Source: Nocardioides sp. Root190 | GTDB taxonomy: Bacteria > Actinomycetota > Actinomycetes > Propionibacteriales > Nocardioidaceae | Reading direction: 5' to 3' | Assembly (NCBI RefSeq): GCF_001428565.1 | Contig: NZ_LMIA01000011.1 | Location: 124,142 to 188,141, forward strand | Length of the DNA stretch: 64,000 bases | Shown here: piece by piece, positions 53,112 to 61,508 of the stretch | Layout of the letters: each line of letters starts with the position of its first letter | How positions within the stretch are numbered: position 1 is the first letter of the stretch | Made by a program: the position numbers and the translations under genes | The notes under the pieces: model-generated | Told to the model about the DNA's origin: nothing | Seen by the model: the letters and a program-made list of their open reading frames with translations, nothing else | The model's database searches: none

Positions 53112-53453
53112 ATGAGTCAGCAGACCATCAGACAGCAGGCACGGCGTACGGCACGCGAGATGGCCGACAAAAGACGGACTGAACGCGCCGAACGCGAACG
53201 GAGGGTCATCGAACTCGCCGAGCAGGTCATGGTCGCGATCGGCGAACGAGACGCGGCCGTGTCCGAAACGGAGAACCGCGCCGGGGCGGCGTTGCGAGGG
53301 CTGACCGAGGTGGAGGGCCTGTCGTTAGGCGAGGCCGTCGAATGGTGCGGCGAGTCCCTGACTATGCGTGAGGCCAGGCGGCTGCGGCAGTTGGACTTCA
53401 CTGACGAGCCAAGCGCAGCGGCAGGCACTCACCCTGGGGGAGCAGGTGCGTGA
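53112..53453 (+). CDS. Small basic helical protein beside relaxase
   Basis: 113 residues. The first 55 residues are Arg/Glu-rich and helical (RTAREMADKRRTERAERERR), followed by a region like a short HTH (GLSLGEAVEWCGESLTMREA). A relaxosome accessory DNA-binding protein would fit its place next to the probable oriT; this is inference. ATG 53112 follows GAGGA. Its stop overlaps the DUF4192 start. Confidence 0.62.
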   Translation: MSQQTIRQQARRTAREMADKRRTERAERERRVIELAEQVMVAIGERDAAVSETENRAGAALRGLTEVEGLSLGEAVEWCGESLTMREARRLRQLDFTDEPSAAAGTHPGGAGA

Positions 53454-54481
53454 TGGACCTGGTCGTGAATTCACCGGATGAACTGCTGGCCGCGGTGCCG
53501 CACCTCCTTGGGTTCAACCCCGAGGAGTCGATCGTGCTGCTTCCCCTCCATCCCGGGTTGCCGGTCACCCGCGTCGACATGCCGAAGTCGACATTGGACC
53601 GGGAGAAGGTGTGGAACGCACTGAGCGGTCCCTACGGTCGCCACGCCCGCCCCGGTGCGCGTGTGGCAATTCTTTGCTTCACCGAAGGCCGCCTCTTCGC
53701 ACGGTTGGGCAGCGAGGACCTGTCTGACCGTCTTGCGGGTCTGGGCATCACTACTCACCTCCGGTTGTGGTCCGATGGCGATCGCTGGCGAGAGTTCAAC
53801 AGCGGTGCCACCGGCTCGCACACGCATGCGGCTGCCGAGCGCATCGCTGCTGCGGCCGTGCTGGCCGGTGTCGCCCAGCCCGCAGTCAGCCGGGCAGCCC
53901 TCGTGGCCTCCCTGGTCGGTAACCGGGCACCAATTGCCCGACTGATTCCTGCGGCGCGAACCGCTGCAGGGACCGGGCGCCCGGAGGCGGAGAACGAGTG
54001 GGCACTAGGCCGGCTCGACCAGTTCCACGCCGACGGCAACCGACTCTCAGATGCCGACGGTGCCCGGATGCTGGTGGCCCTGGAAACGCTCAGCACCCGT
54101 GACGCGCTATGGGACGACGTCGGTGCCGAGAACACCAGCGCCCACGTAGCAATCTGGAGTGATCTCACCCGCCGCAGCCCCGACGAAGTTCGCGCAGCAC
54201 CCGCGTCCCTGCTCGGCTTCGCCTGCTGGATGCGCGGTGACGGTGCGAAGGCGTGGTGTGCGCTCGATCAAGTTCCAGCCGACCCCCCGTATCCCATGGC
54301 GGCAGTAGTTGCCTCGGCCCTTCGGGACGGCATTCACCCTCGAGAGTGGCAGCGGCACCAGACCCAGCTGCGTGACATGGCCCGCGAGGTTGACGAGTCC
54401 TTCGTACCAAAGCCCATCGGTCGTCCTCGCGACCAGTTGCGCACCCAGCCGAACTCCGATCGACCGGCCCCGGGGCGCTGA
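53453..54481 (+). CDS. DUF4192 family protein
   Basis: 342 residues from ATG 53453 (GTG 53450 possible; GGGGGAG upstream). The start VNSPDELLAAVPHLLGFNPE followed by SIVLLPL is the hallmark of DUF4192, a family widespread in actinobacteria, often single-copy on chromosomes and also carried by conjugative elements. Its role is unknown. The central part is Ala-rich and helical; the C-terminus is Arg/Pro-rich. It closes the last plasmid-type operon, 75 bp before a terminator. Confidence 0.85.
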   Translation: MDLVVNSPDELLAAVPHLLGFNPEESIVLLPLHPGLPVTRVDMPKSTLDREKVWNALSGPYGRHARPGARVAILCFTEGRLFARLGSEDLSDRLAGLGITTHLRLWSDGDRWREFNSGATGSHTHAAAERIAAAAVLAGVAQPAVSRAALVASLVGNRAPIARLIPAARTAAGTGRPEAENEWALGRLDQFHADGNRLSDADGARMLVALETLSTRDALWDDVGAENTSAHVAIWSDLTRRSPDEVRAAPASLLGFACWMRGDGAKAWCALDQVPADPPYPMAAVVASALRDGIHPREWQRHQTQLRDMAREVDESFVPKPIGRPRDQLRTQPNSDRPAPGR

Positions 54482-54556
54482 GGAGACACCGCAATAAGCA
54501 ACGACGATGAGTGCACTCGGCGCTGCGCGTGGCCAGGGTTGGTCGGACCGTGCAGG

Positions 54557-54580
54557 GACCTGACGCGGTCAGGTCTGTTT
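54557..54580 (+). terminator. Terminator after DUF4192 gene
   Basis: GACCTGAC (54557-54564) and GTCAGGTC (54568-54575) form an 8-bp stem with a GCG loop, followed by TGTTT. Position after the DUF4192 stop suits factor-independent termination. Confidence 0.65.
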
Positions 54581-54651
54581 ATCCGGTGGACAAGCAACTG
54601 AGGGAAGGATGGCCATGGACGACCGAGTGTGACGAATGCTACATTCGCTTA

Positions 54652-54667
54652 TCAAGCGCTTGCTTGA
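54652..54667. promoter_or_regulatory. Palindromic operator upstream of substrate-binding protein gene
   Basis: TCAAGC and GCTTGA arms surround GCTT, and CAAGCGCTTG (54653-54662) is itself a perfect 10-bp palindrome; just upstream GAATG and CATTC flank CTA. The arrangement, 82 bp before the start codon and in locally AT-richer DNA, resembles TetR-family operators. The regulator is not identified. Confidence 0.5.
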
Positions 54668-54748
54668 ACACTGGAAGGTGCGCCTCTCTAGTACTCACGC
54701 CGTATTCGGCAGCTCGACGAGTTGCCAGTTCGCTAAGGAGAAACCCGC

Positions 54749-56323
54749 ATGACACGTAGCTACCGATCGAGCGTCACGGGCGTTCTCGCGGCAGTGATCC
54801 TGACATTGACCGCCGCCTGCGGCGGCGGAACGGAAGGCGGCGAAGGTCCAGAGGGGCCGCCGCAACAGGGGGGAAAGCTGACCTGGCTCATGACGGGTGA
54901 CGTCTCAGTGCTGAACCCCCGAATCATCACTGGTGCATTTACTCCCCAGTTCGCCGCGCTCTACGACAGTTTGATCCAGATCGATCCGCGCACCGGTGAA
55001 CCGATTTTTCGTCAAGCGGAGTCGGTAGTGCCCAACGAGGACAAGTCGGCATGGACGATCACGCTTCGTCCCGGATTGACCTTCTCTGACGGCACTCCCT
55101 TCGATGCCGCAGCAGTCAAGTCCTGGTGGGATCACGAACTGGTGCCCGCCAACGCCTCCCCGGTGCTATCGACCCTGGAGAGTTTCAAGAATTTCGAGGT
55201 CGTTGACGACCAGACTATGACCGTCGATGTCGGCTACCCACGCGCGGCGTTCTACAACGACCTTGCGTTCACGTCGTTGGGAATGATCCCGTCACCGACG
55301 ATGGTGTCCTCGGCTGGCGACGCGTTCGGTTCGAGTCCCGAGACTTTCGCAGCGGCCGGGCCGTTTGTTTTGAAGGAGTGGGTCCAGGGTGACCACATGT
55401 TGCTCGAAGCGAACGAGAACTACTGGAACGAGGGCAAGCCCTACCTCGACGAGCTTGAGTTCAAGACCAGTACGGACCCCAGCACGAATGCCGATGCGAT
55501 CGCAAGCGGCTCCGCCGACATGGCCTATCTGCCGTTTCCAGACCCAGCGCAGGAGCGGGTGGTCGATGCGGGCGGTCAGCACATCTCCTTGCCCAACGAT
55601 CAACAGGTCATCATCACGTTCAACGTTGCCAAAGCACCATTCGACGACGAACGGGTTCGTCAAGCGTTGACCTTGGCGACCGATCCGAAGGACATCTCCG
55701 ATAAGGCCCAGTCTGGTCTTGCCAAGCCAGTGACCACGCTTTTCCCTGAGGGCTCAGTCCTTTACGACGCTTCAGTGATCCAAAAGACCGACGACCTTCC
55801 TGCTGCGCAGACGCTCCTTGACGAGTACCTCGCTGATAAGGGCATCGACTCCATCACTGGATCAGTCCTCACCCCCGACAACCAAACCGCTGACCAGGTC
55901 TCTGCGCTGGTGCAGAACTGGAACCGACTCGATGGGGTCGACATCAAGATCGACAAGAAGACCGTCGCCGCCTTCGTCACTGCGCGCTCGGCGAGCGACT
56001 TTCAGGTCACGATCGGATACTCCGCTCAGCCGGGGTACTTCGTTGAGGAGTGGCTGACCAAGTGGTCGACCGACGGTTCCGGCAACGTCCAGAACTACTC
56101 TGATCCGGAGTTGGACGCGCTGCTCGAGGCCGGTCGAGGCTACGCAGATCTTGAGGACCGCAAGGAAGCTCTCAACGAGATCGGGGCCAATCTCCTCTCC
56201 CACGCGGCATTCATCGGCCTCACCTATGCCGAGCAATCCGTCCTCGCAAGCAACAAGGTCAAGACCGAAACGATGGTCAATCCCGGGGTTCCCGATCCGG
56301 CTGAGGTGTGGATGGCGAACTGA
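54749..56323 (+). CDS. ABC-transporter substrate-binding lipoprotein (SBP_bac_5, peptide/nickel type)
   Basis: 524 residues, standard length for the family. A lipoprotein signal with lipobox LTAAC (C24) precedes a Gly/Pro linker; SBP_bac_5 landmarks follow: AALYDSLIQIDPRTGEP, WTITLRPGLTFSDGTPFDAA, GPFVLKEW and the late LDALLEAGR segment. It binds oligopeptide-like or other small solutes outside the membrane and delivers them to a DPP/OPP-type permease. No permease or ATPase gene is nearby in the window, so it is an orphan. AAGGAGA precedes the ATG, and a palindromic operator lies upstream. Confidence 0.9.
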   Translation: MTRSYRSSVTGVLAAVILTLTAACGGGTEGGEGPEGPPQQGGKLTWLMTGDVSVLNPRIITGAFTPQFAALYDSLIQIDPRTGEPIFRQAESVVPNEDKSAWTITLRPGLTFSDGTPFDAAAVKSWWDHELVPANASPVLSTLESFKNFEVVDDQTMTVDVGYPRAAFYNDLAFTSLGMIPSPTMVSSAGDAFGSSPETFAAAGPFVLKEWVQGDHMLLEANENYWNEGKPYLDELEFKTSTDPSTNADAIASGSADMAYLPFPDPAQERVVDAGGQHISLPNDQQVIITFNVAKAPFDDERVRQALTLATDPKDISDKAQSGLAKPVTTLFPEGSVLYDASVIQKTDDLPAAQTLLDEYLADKGIDSITGSVLTPDNQTADQVSALVQNWNRLDGVDIKIDKKTVAAFVTARSASDFQVTIGYSAQPGYFVEEWLTKWSTDGSGNVQNYSDPELDALLEAGRGYADLEDRKEALNEIGANLLSHAAFIGLTYAEQSVLASNKVKTETMVNPGVPDPAEVWMAN

Positions 56324-56463
56324 TCGTGTCCGCGAACACTGGCGGCGGAGTGACTGACCGCTCGGCGCCTCCGGCTATCCGCGGAGGGCGCACGCGGGTA
56401 CTGATCTGACCCGGGCCAGTCGGCTGGACCGGCGGGCGCATCCAATGCGCCGCACTCAGTGAT

Positions 56464-56498
56464 CTGTAGGCCGTCCGCTCCTCGCGGGCGGCCTACAG
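56464..56498. terminator. Strong bidirectional hairpin between convergent genes
   Basis: CTGTAGGCCGTCCGC (56464-56478) pairs with GCGGGCGGCCTACAG (56484-56498) around TCCTC: 15 bp with one T-G wobble. It lies in a 421-bp gap between the substrate-binding protein gene and the IclR gene, which converge, so it can serve both. The rest of the gap shows no gene. Confidence 0.7.
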
Positions 56499-56744
56499 GC
56501 GTGCCATGTCTTCCGACAATCCGGGCTGTGACGCCGAGGAGGACGACTCGCGGCGTACGCCCCCTTCAACGCGGAGCGCGCGCTTCGTAACCAAGGTGGG
56601 CTTCGTGTCGGGAGCCGTTGTTTCACGGGGGCTGGTCGCGCGGTTAGTCAGCCGCTGCGGCGTAAGTCGCCGAGCGCACCGGATCTGCAGTTGGCGCTAA
56701 GTCGACCGAATGTGGACCTGAATCCCTGATTCAGCTTGCAGCAA

Positions 56745-57506
56745 TCAGGCCAGGCGCGATAACCGGTGCGCCTCTTCGAGGAGTAACCGTCCCAGCATCG
56801 GCTGTCGTTCAGGTCGGAATCGCTGCTCGACTCCGGTGATGGTCAACGCCCACTCGGGGCGGCCGGATTTGTTGAACACGGCCGCTGCCATGCCCCAGGA
56901 ACCTTCCACGACGTGGCCAGGATTGAGTGACCAGCCAGATTGGCGGGTGGCCTCAAGGCGCTTGCGGACTTGATCTTCCGAGTGCTGCAGGCCCCACGGC
57001 TCGGTGAGATCGGCGCGGGCAAAGAATGCCTCGACATCGCGCTCAGGGAGGTGCGCGAGGATCGCGAGGCCCGCAGAGACTACGCCGAGCGGAAAGCGTG
57101 CGCTCTCGTGTAGCACGTAGGAGCGGATGGGGAAGGCGCCGTCCTCGCGAAGGAGGACGACGGTCTCGTCTCCGCGGCGGACCGAGAAGAACGCGCTCTC
57201 GCCCGTCTCCCGCGCAAGGCGATGCACGCTCGCCCGTGCCTCGCTCGTCAAGTCGTACCGTGTCGCGGCGGCGATGCCGAGGACGTAGGTCTCAGGGCCG
57301 AGGTGCCAGCGGCCGTCGGTGGTATCGCGATCCGCCAGACCTTCCGCCGCAAGCGCCTCGAGCAGTCGATGCGCGGTCGCACGGGGTAGCGAGGTCGCGG
57401 TCGCGACCTCGGTGGTCGTTCTGCCGGACTCGTGTTGGGACAGGGCGCGCAGGAGCGCGGCGACCTTGTCGACCACACCGGATGTTCGTGCCTCGTCGTT
57501 ACCCAT
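56745..57506 (-). CDS. IclR-family transcriptional regulator
   Basis: 253 residues. The N-terminal winged helix (about 12-70; TTTEVATATSLPRATAHRLL) and the C-terminal effector domain (RPETYVLGI-like start, FFSVRRGDETVVLL, FPLGVVSAGLAILAHL, GWSLNPGHVVEGSWGMAAAV) match IclR. It starts at ATG 57506, 170 bp from the divergent enoyl-CoA hydratase gene, the usual geometry for a regulator and target. It may also respond to the solute of the nearby binding protein. Effector unknown. Confidence 0.9.
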   Translation of the reverse strand: MGNDEARTSGVVDKVAALLRALSQHESGRTTTEVATATSLPRATAHRLLEALAAEGLADRDTTDGRWHLGPETYVLGIAAATRYDLTSEARASVHRLARETGESAFFSVRRGDETVVLLREDGAFPIRSYVLHESARFPLGVVSAGLAILAHLPERDVEAFFARADLTEPWGLQHSEDQVRKRLEATRQSGWSLNPGHVVEGSWGMAAAVFNKSGRPEWALTITGVEQRFRPERQPMLGRLLLEEAHRLSRLA

Positions 57507-57676
57507 GCCACATCCACTGAGCGGACGTCGACGCCCGGTTGCATCCGGTTGGCGGCCACTTCCTTGACTGGACTGCGAGCCGCGTAGAGAAAGGAGTTAT
57601 CCGCTGAGTCTACGACCAAGGCAGTGACCATGACGATGACAGTTTCTTTCGCCAAAGCGAACGTCGGAGCCGGGTC

Positions 57677-58423
57677 GTGACCCGGCTCGTCGGCTACGAC
57701 CGTGTCGTCACGGACGACCGCGTCCATGTGGTGATCACGCTCGACTCGGACCGCAACCGCAACGCCCTCTCCGCCCAGTTGCTGGAGGAGCTGCGGCTCG
57801 CGCTCCAAGCCGCTGCCTATGACGACGCACTCGCCGTCATCCTGCGCGCCGAAGGGCGGGCGTTCTGTGCCGGGGCTGACCTCTCGGAGGCCTATCGCGA
57901 GGGGATGGAGACCACCGCGCATCGGCTGGCGGACTTGATCCGGATGATCCTGGCTCACCCACTGCCGATCGTGGCCCGAGTGCACGGCCCCGTGAGGGCC
58001 GGAGGTCTCGGAATCGTCGCCGCCTGTGATTTGGCGGTGGCGGCGGATGACGTGACCTATGCCTTCACCGAGGTCCGACTCGGACTGACTCCGGCCGTGA
58101 TCTCGCTCAGCGTGCTGTCACGGATGGACCCGCGCCAGGTGGGCGCCTCCTTTCTGACCGCCGCGACCTTCGGTGCCCGGAGGGCCCTGGAGAGCGGGTT
58201 GATCACTCACGCCGTGCCCTCCGACCAGCTCGACGACACTGTGCACGACCTTGTCGGGCGCCTGACGGCCGGAGAACGCCAAGGACTCGAGGCGACTAAA
58301 CGGTTGCTGAACGCTGATGCGTTGATGTACCTCGATGACCGGATGGAGGGCGCGGTTGCGCTGTCCGCTGAACTCTTCGGCTCCGATATCGCGCGCCGAC
58401 ACCTAGCTGCGTTTGCACACTGA
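57677..58423 (+). CDS. Enoyl-CoA hydratase/isomerase family protein
   Basis: 248 residues of the crotonase fold from GTG 57677. Oxyanion-hole segments are present: GRAFCAGADLSE and PVRAGGLGIVAACDLAVAAD, with FTEVRLGLTPAVIS supplying the acidic position found in hydratases. It likely acts on an acyl-CoA ester in degradation of an aliphatic or aromatic acid; the substrate cannot be read from sequence. It is divergent from the IclR gene and separated from the alcohol/aldehyde genes by an IS256 element. Confidence 0.88.
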   Translation: MTRLVGYDRVVTDDRVHVVITLDSDRNRNALSAQLLEELRLALQAAAYDDALAVILRAEGRAFCAGADLSEAYREGMETTAHRLADLIRMILAHPLPIVARVHGPVRAGGLGIVAACDLAVAADDVTYAFTEVRLGLTPAVISLSVLSRMDPRQVGASFLTAATFGARRALESGLITHAVPSDQLDDTVHDLVGRLTAGERQGLEATKRLLNADALMYLDDRMEGAVALSAELFGSDIARRHLAAFAH

Positions 58424-58819
58424 CCAGCGCCACGTGAAGGGCGGGTGGAGGGATCGACCGGGCCGAGTGTGCCTCCTTCGACATCCCGCCAGGGTTTCGG
58501 ATGGGAACCGGACGAAGGCGAAAAACGACCGTTGAGGTCGGCGAGCGAGTCGGCCGGCCAGCAACCCGCTGAAGCCGGTCGATCCATCGGGGATGGACGT
58601 TCGACGAACTCAATGCCGCCGGAAGCGGCGCATGTGATCGCGATCGGTGAAGCCGACGGCCCGGGCTGGTTGGGCGCGGTTTGCGGTGAGGTTCCGGTCA
58701 ACCGGATGCGGCGCCCGGGCGTCACGGCGGTCAGAAATGTCGATCCGCGCGATCCGTTTCGTTCGATGACCGACCGCGCAACCTCGATGGGTCCGGCCCG
58801 ACAAGTGGAGTCCAGCAGA
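58424..58819. other. Gene-free interval left of IS256 element
   Basis: About 400 bp without a confident gene. It contains GCGCCCGGGCGTCACG at 58711-58726, repeated in the same orientation at 60307-60322 on the other side of the IS, both about 94 bp from the nearest IS end. A minus-strand frame ending near 58610 has a faint AraC-like ending but is not supported as a gene. Confidence 0.35.
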
Positions 58820-60212
58820 GTGGTGTACGACGGACCTGAGTGAGCGCGTGCCTCCAACGTAGGCGCGGCCACCGGGTGAATCCTTCGAGTGATCTCTCAC
58901 AACCAACTCGAAGAAGGACACCAACGATGACCGCTGTGCCCAGTATCGACCCTGCCCGCTTCCTGAACGAGCAGCTGGCCCAGGCGAGCCCTGATCTGAT
59001 GCGTGATCTGCTCACCACGTTCGTCAACGCGCTGCTCGGTGCCCAGGCCGATGCGGTGTGTGGCGCCGGCTATGGCGAGCGATCCGAGGATCGGGTCAAC
59101 TCCCGCAACGGCTACCGCCACCGCGACCTCGACACCCGCGTCGGCACCCTCGACGTCGCGGTCCCCAAGCTCCGCACAGGGAGCCTGTTTCCCGAGTGGC
59201 TGCTCGAACGCCGCAAGCGCGCCGAACAGGCGCTCGTCTCGGTCGTGGCGACCTGTTACCTCCTCGGCGTCTCCACGCGGCGGATGGACAAGCTGGTGCA
59301 GACCCTCGGCATCACCGGCCTGTCCAAGTCGCAGGTCTCGGTGATGGCCAAGGAACTCGACGAGCACGTGGCTGAGTTCCGCACCCGGCGGCTCACCGAC
59401 GCCGGCCCGTTCACGTTCGTAGCCGCTGACGCGCTCGTGCTGAAGGTTCGTGAAGGCGGGCGCGTGGTGCCGGTCCATGTGCTCGTCGCGACCGGCGTCA
59501 ACGCTGACGGGCACCGCGAGATCCTTGGCGTGCAGGTCACCTCCAGCGAAGGCGGGGCCGGCTGGTTGGCGTTCTTCCGCGACCTCACCGCCCGCGGCCT
59601 GTCCGGGGTCAAACTCGTCACCAGCGACGCCCACGCCGGACTCACCGCAGCGATCGCCGCGACCATCCCCGGCGCCGGCTGGCAGCGATGCCGCACCCAC
59701 TACGCCGCGAACCTGATGTCCGCGACCCCGAAGAGCTCGTGGGGTTGGGTCAAAGCACTGCTCCACTCGATCTACGACCAGCCCGACGCTGAGGCGGTCC
59801 ACGCGCAGTTCGACCGCGTCGTCGACGCCCTTCACGAGAAGCTCCCCGCCGTGGCCGAGCACCTCGAGAACGCCCGCGCCGACATCCTCGCCTTCACGCC
59901 GTTCCCCAAGGAGATCTGGCGACAGATCTGGTCCAACAACCCCCAAGAACGCCTCAACCGCGAGATCCGCCGCCGCACCGACGTCGTCGGGATCTTCCCC
60001 GACCGGGCCAGCATCATCCGCCTCGTCGGCGCGGTCCTGGCCGAGCAGCACGACGAGTGGGTCGAGGGCCGCCGCTACCTCGGACTCGACGTCCTCGCCC
60101 GCGCCAAAGCCATCGACACCGCACCCGTCGTCGAGGAGGTGACCGAACCCGAACTCCAGGCCCTTACGGCCTGACCAACACGCCCAACCGGAGGATCAAC
60201 TTCGTACACCAC
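58820..60212 (+). mobile_element. IS256-family insertion sequence
   Basis: The transposase gene is bracketed by inverted ends GTGGTGTACGA (58820-58830) and TCGTACACCAC (60202-60212), giving about 1.39 kb, normal for IS256. No obvious 8-9 bp target duplication flanks these ends, so the exact outer limits may differ by a few bases or the duplication has decayed. The intact transposase suggests a recent insertion between the hydratase and alcohol dehydrogenase genes. Confidence 0.8.
58927..60174 (+). CDS. IS256-family (Mutator-type) transposase
   Basis: 415 residues from ATG 58927. The DDE triad is visible at D168 (AADALVLKVR), D234 (TSDAHAGL) and E341 (NPQERLNREIRRR), with the CxxH-like RCRTHYAANL segment between the second Asp and the Glu. 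The N-terminal RVNSRNGYRHRDLDTRVGTL is characteristic of the family. No frameshift or stop, so it is probably active. Confidence 0.95.
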   Translation: MTAVPSIDPARFLNEQLAQASPDLMRDLLTTFVNALLGAQADAVCGAGYGERSEDRVNSRNGYRHRDLDTRVGTLDVAVPKLRTGSLFPEWLLERRKRAEQALVSVVATCYLLGVSTRRMDKLVQTLGITGLSKSQVSVMAKELDEHVAEFRTRRLTDAGPFTFVAADALVLKVREGGRVVPVHVLVATGVNADGHREILGVQVTSSEGGAGWLAFFRDLTARGLSGVKLVTSDAHAGLTAAIAATIPGAGWQRCRTHYAANLMSATPKSSWGWVKALLHSIYDQPDAEAVHAQFDRVVDALHEKLPAVAEHLENARADILAFTPFPKEIWRQIWSNNPQERLNREIRRRTDVVGIFPDRASIIRLVGAVLAEQHDEWVEGRRYLGLDVLARAKAIDTAPVVEEVTEPELQALTA

Positions 60213-60386
60213 GCCACGGGACTTGACCGCCCGACATTTGCCACATTGCCACCGCAGACAGAGGCCCTCGCGGGCGGTTACCTCGGTCCGAGCGCGACGT
60301 GCGGCAGCGCCCGGGCGTCACGACGACAGCCCCCGACCGGGCGTCGAGCTCGGTCGGAGGCCGCATCTGACTCTGGTGGTCGCGAA

Positions 60387-61490
60387 TCAGTCGAACGTGA
60401 GCACTGCTTTGGTGACCTTGGCGTGGTGGACGTCCTCCAAGGCGTTGTTGATCTCGGCGAACGGGTAGGTCGTGATCAGCTGGTCGAAGGGGAAGCGGCC
60501 TTCGCGGTAGAGATCCAGCATCCTGGGGATGAACTCGCCGGGAACTGCGTCGCCCTCGATCACACCGATCAGGGTGCGCCCGAACAACAGATGCCCCTGG
60601 TCGAGGGTGATCTCGTTGGGCAGGCCCTGGAACCCGACGGAGGCGCACACGCCCGGCGTCTGCAAGCACTCCAGGGCAGCGCGCACGACCTGAGGCAGGC
60701 CGATGCAGTCGACGCTGTACTGAGCGCCGAGACCACCGGTGATCTCTACGATCCGAGCCGCCGGGTCCTCCTTCGAGGAGTTCACGGTGTGGGTGGCACC
60801 AAGCTCACGCGCTCGCTCGAGCCGGGCGTCGTCGAGGTCCACCGCGATGATGGGCTCGCAGCCGGCGGCCTTCGCGGCAAGCACGGCAGCGAGCCCGACC
60901 GAGCCCACGGCGAACACGGCGATGGATGAGCCCGGGTCGGGATCCAGGGTGTTGAGCACGGCGCCTGCACCCGTCTGGATGCCGCAGCCCAAGGGGCCGA
61001 GAAGCTCCAGCGGGACGTCGTCGCCCACGACAACGCAGTTGCGCTCGGTGGTCACCGAGTGCGTGGCCCACGAGGACTGTCCGAACCATGCGCCCAGGAC
61101 GGGTTCGCCGTCAGCAGCCAAAGGCGTGCTTCCGTCAATGCGTGCGCCGATCAGGTTGCGCGGGATGAATTCGCGGCAGTGCATCGGCAGTCCCCGGGAG
61201 CAGACGTCGCACTTTCCACAGAAGGCGTACGACAGAGCGACCCGGTCGCCGACGGCTACCGTGGTGACGGAGGCGCCGATCTCCTCGACGATCCCCGCGC
61301 CCTCGTGACCCAGCACGATGGGCGTCTGGCCCTCGCCGGGGGCCCCGATGACCCCGATGTCGGTGTGGCAGATCCCGACACCGACGATCCGGACCAGGAC
61401 CTCGTCGTCGTTGAGGGCGCCTGTTTCGACCGATTCCAGGGTCAGGGGGCCGTTGGCGGTCCGGAGTACGGCCGCGGTTGCATTGGTCAT
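60387..61490 (-). CDS. Zinc-dependent aryl/alkyl alcohol dehydrogenase (MDR family)
   Basis: 367 residues of medium-chain dehydrogenase. Catalytic zinc ligands C41 (GICHTD) and H62-E63 (GHEGAGIV) are present, the structural zinc lobe is C91, C94, C97 and C105, and the NAD+ fold has VFAVGSVGLAAVLAAK. The segment WFGQSSWATHS resembles aryl-alcohol (benzyl) and related dehydrogenases. It oxidises an alcohol to the aldehyde that the adjacent aldehyde dehydrogenase would take on. It lies 18 bp downstream of that gene in one operon. Confidence 0.9.
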   Translation of the reverse strand: MTNATAAVLRTANGPLTLESVETGALNDDEVLVRIVGVGICHTDIGVIGAPGEGQTPIVLGHEGAGIVEEIGASVTTVAVGDRVALSYAFCGKCDVCSRGLPMHCREFIPRNLIGARIDGSTPLAADGEPVLGAWFGQSSWATHSVTTERNCVVVGDDVPLELLGPLGCGIQTGAGAVLNTLDPDPGSSIAVFAVGSVGLAAVLAAKAAGCEPIIAVDLDDARLERARELGATHTVNSSKEDPAARIVEITGGLGAQYSVDCIGLPQVVRAALECLQTPGVCASVGFQGLPNEITLDQGHLLFGRTLIGVIEGDAVPGEFIPRMLDLYREGRFPFDQLITTYPFAEINNALEDVHHAKVTKAVLTFD

Positions 61491-61508
61491 GGAGATGTTT
61501 CCTTCGGG

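Larger units (their letters stand above)
1291..54580. mobile_element. Integrative and conjugative element at tRNA-fMet (right end uncertain)
   Basis: From the 3' end of the initiator tRNA to about 54.58 kb almost every gene belongs to conjugation, pilus, regulation, toxin-antitoxin or defence functions: T4SS operon, VirD4-type coupling protein, MobF relaxase, RES/Xre pair, CBASS-like operon. Host-type genes lie left of the tRNA. No integrase, excisionase with a clear family, or second copy of the tRNA 3' end was found by eye inside the window, so the right boundary given is only the end of the last plasmid-type operon. The element could extend past 64 kb with the catabolic genes as cargo. Confidence 0.7.

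Noticed and set aside
58610..58924. Minus-strand frame ending like an AraC-type HTH (VGFTDRDHMRRFRRH)
   Set aside because: Only the last dozen residues resemble AraC proteins; the rest does not, and it runs into the IS end. At most a decayed remnant.
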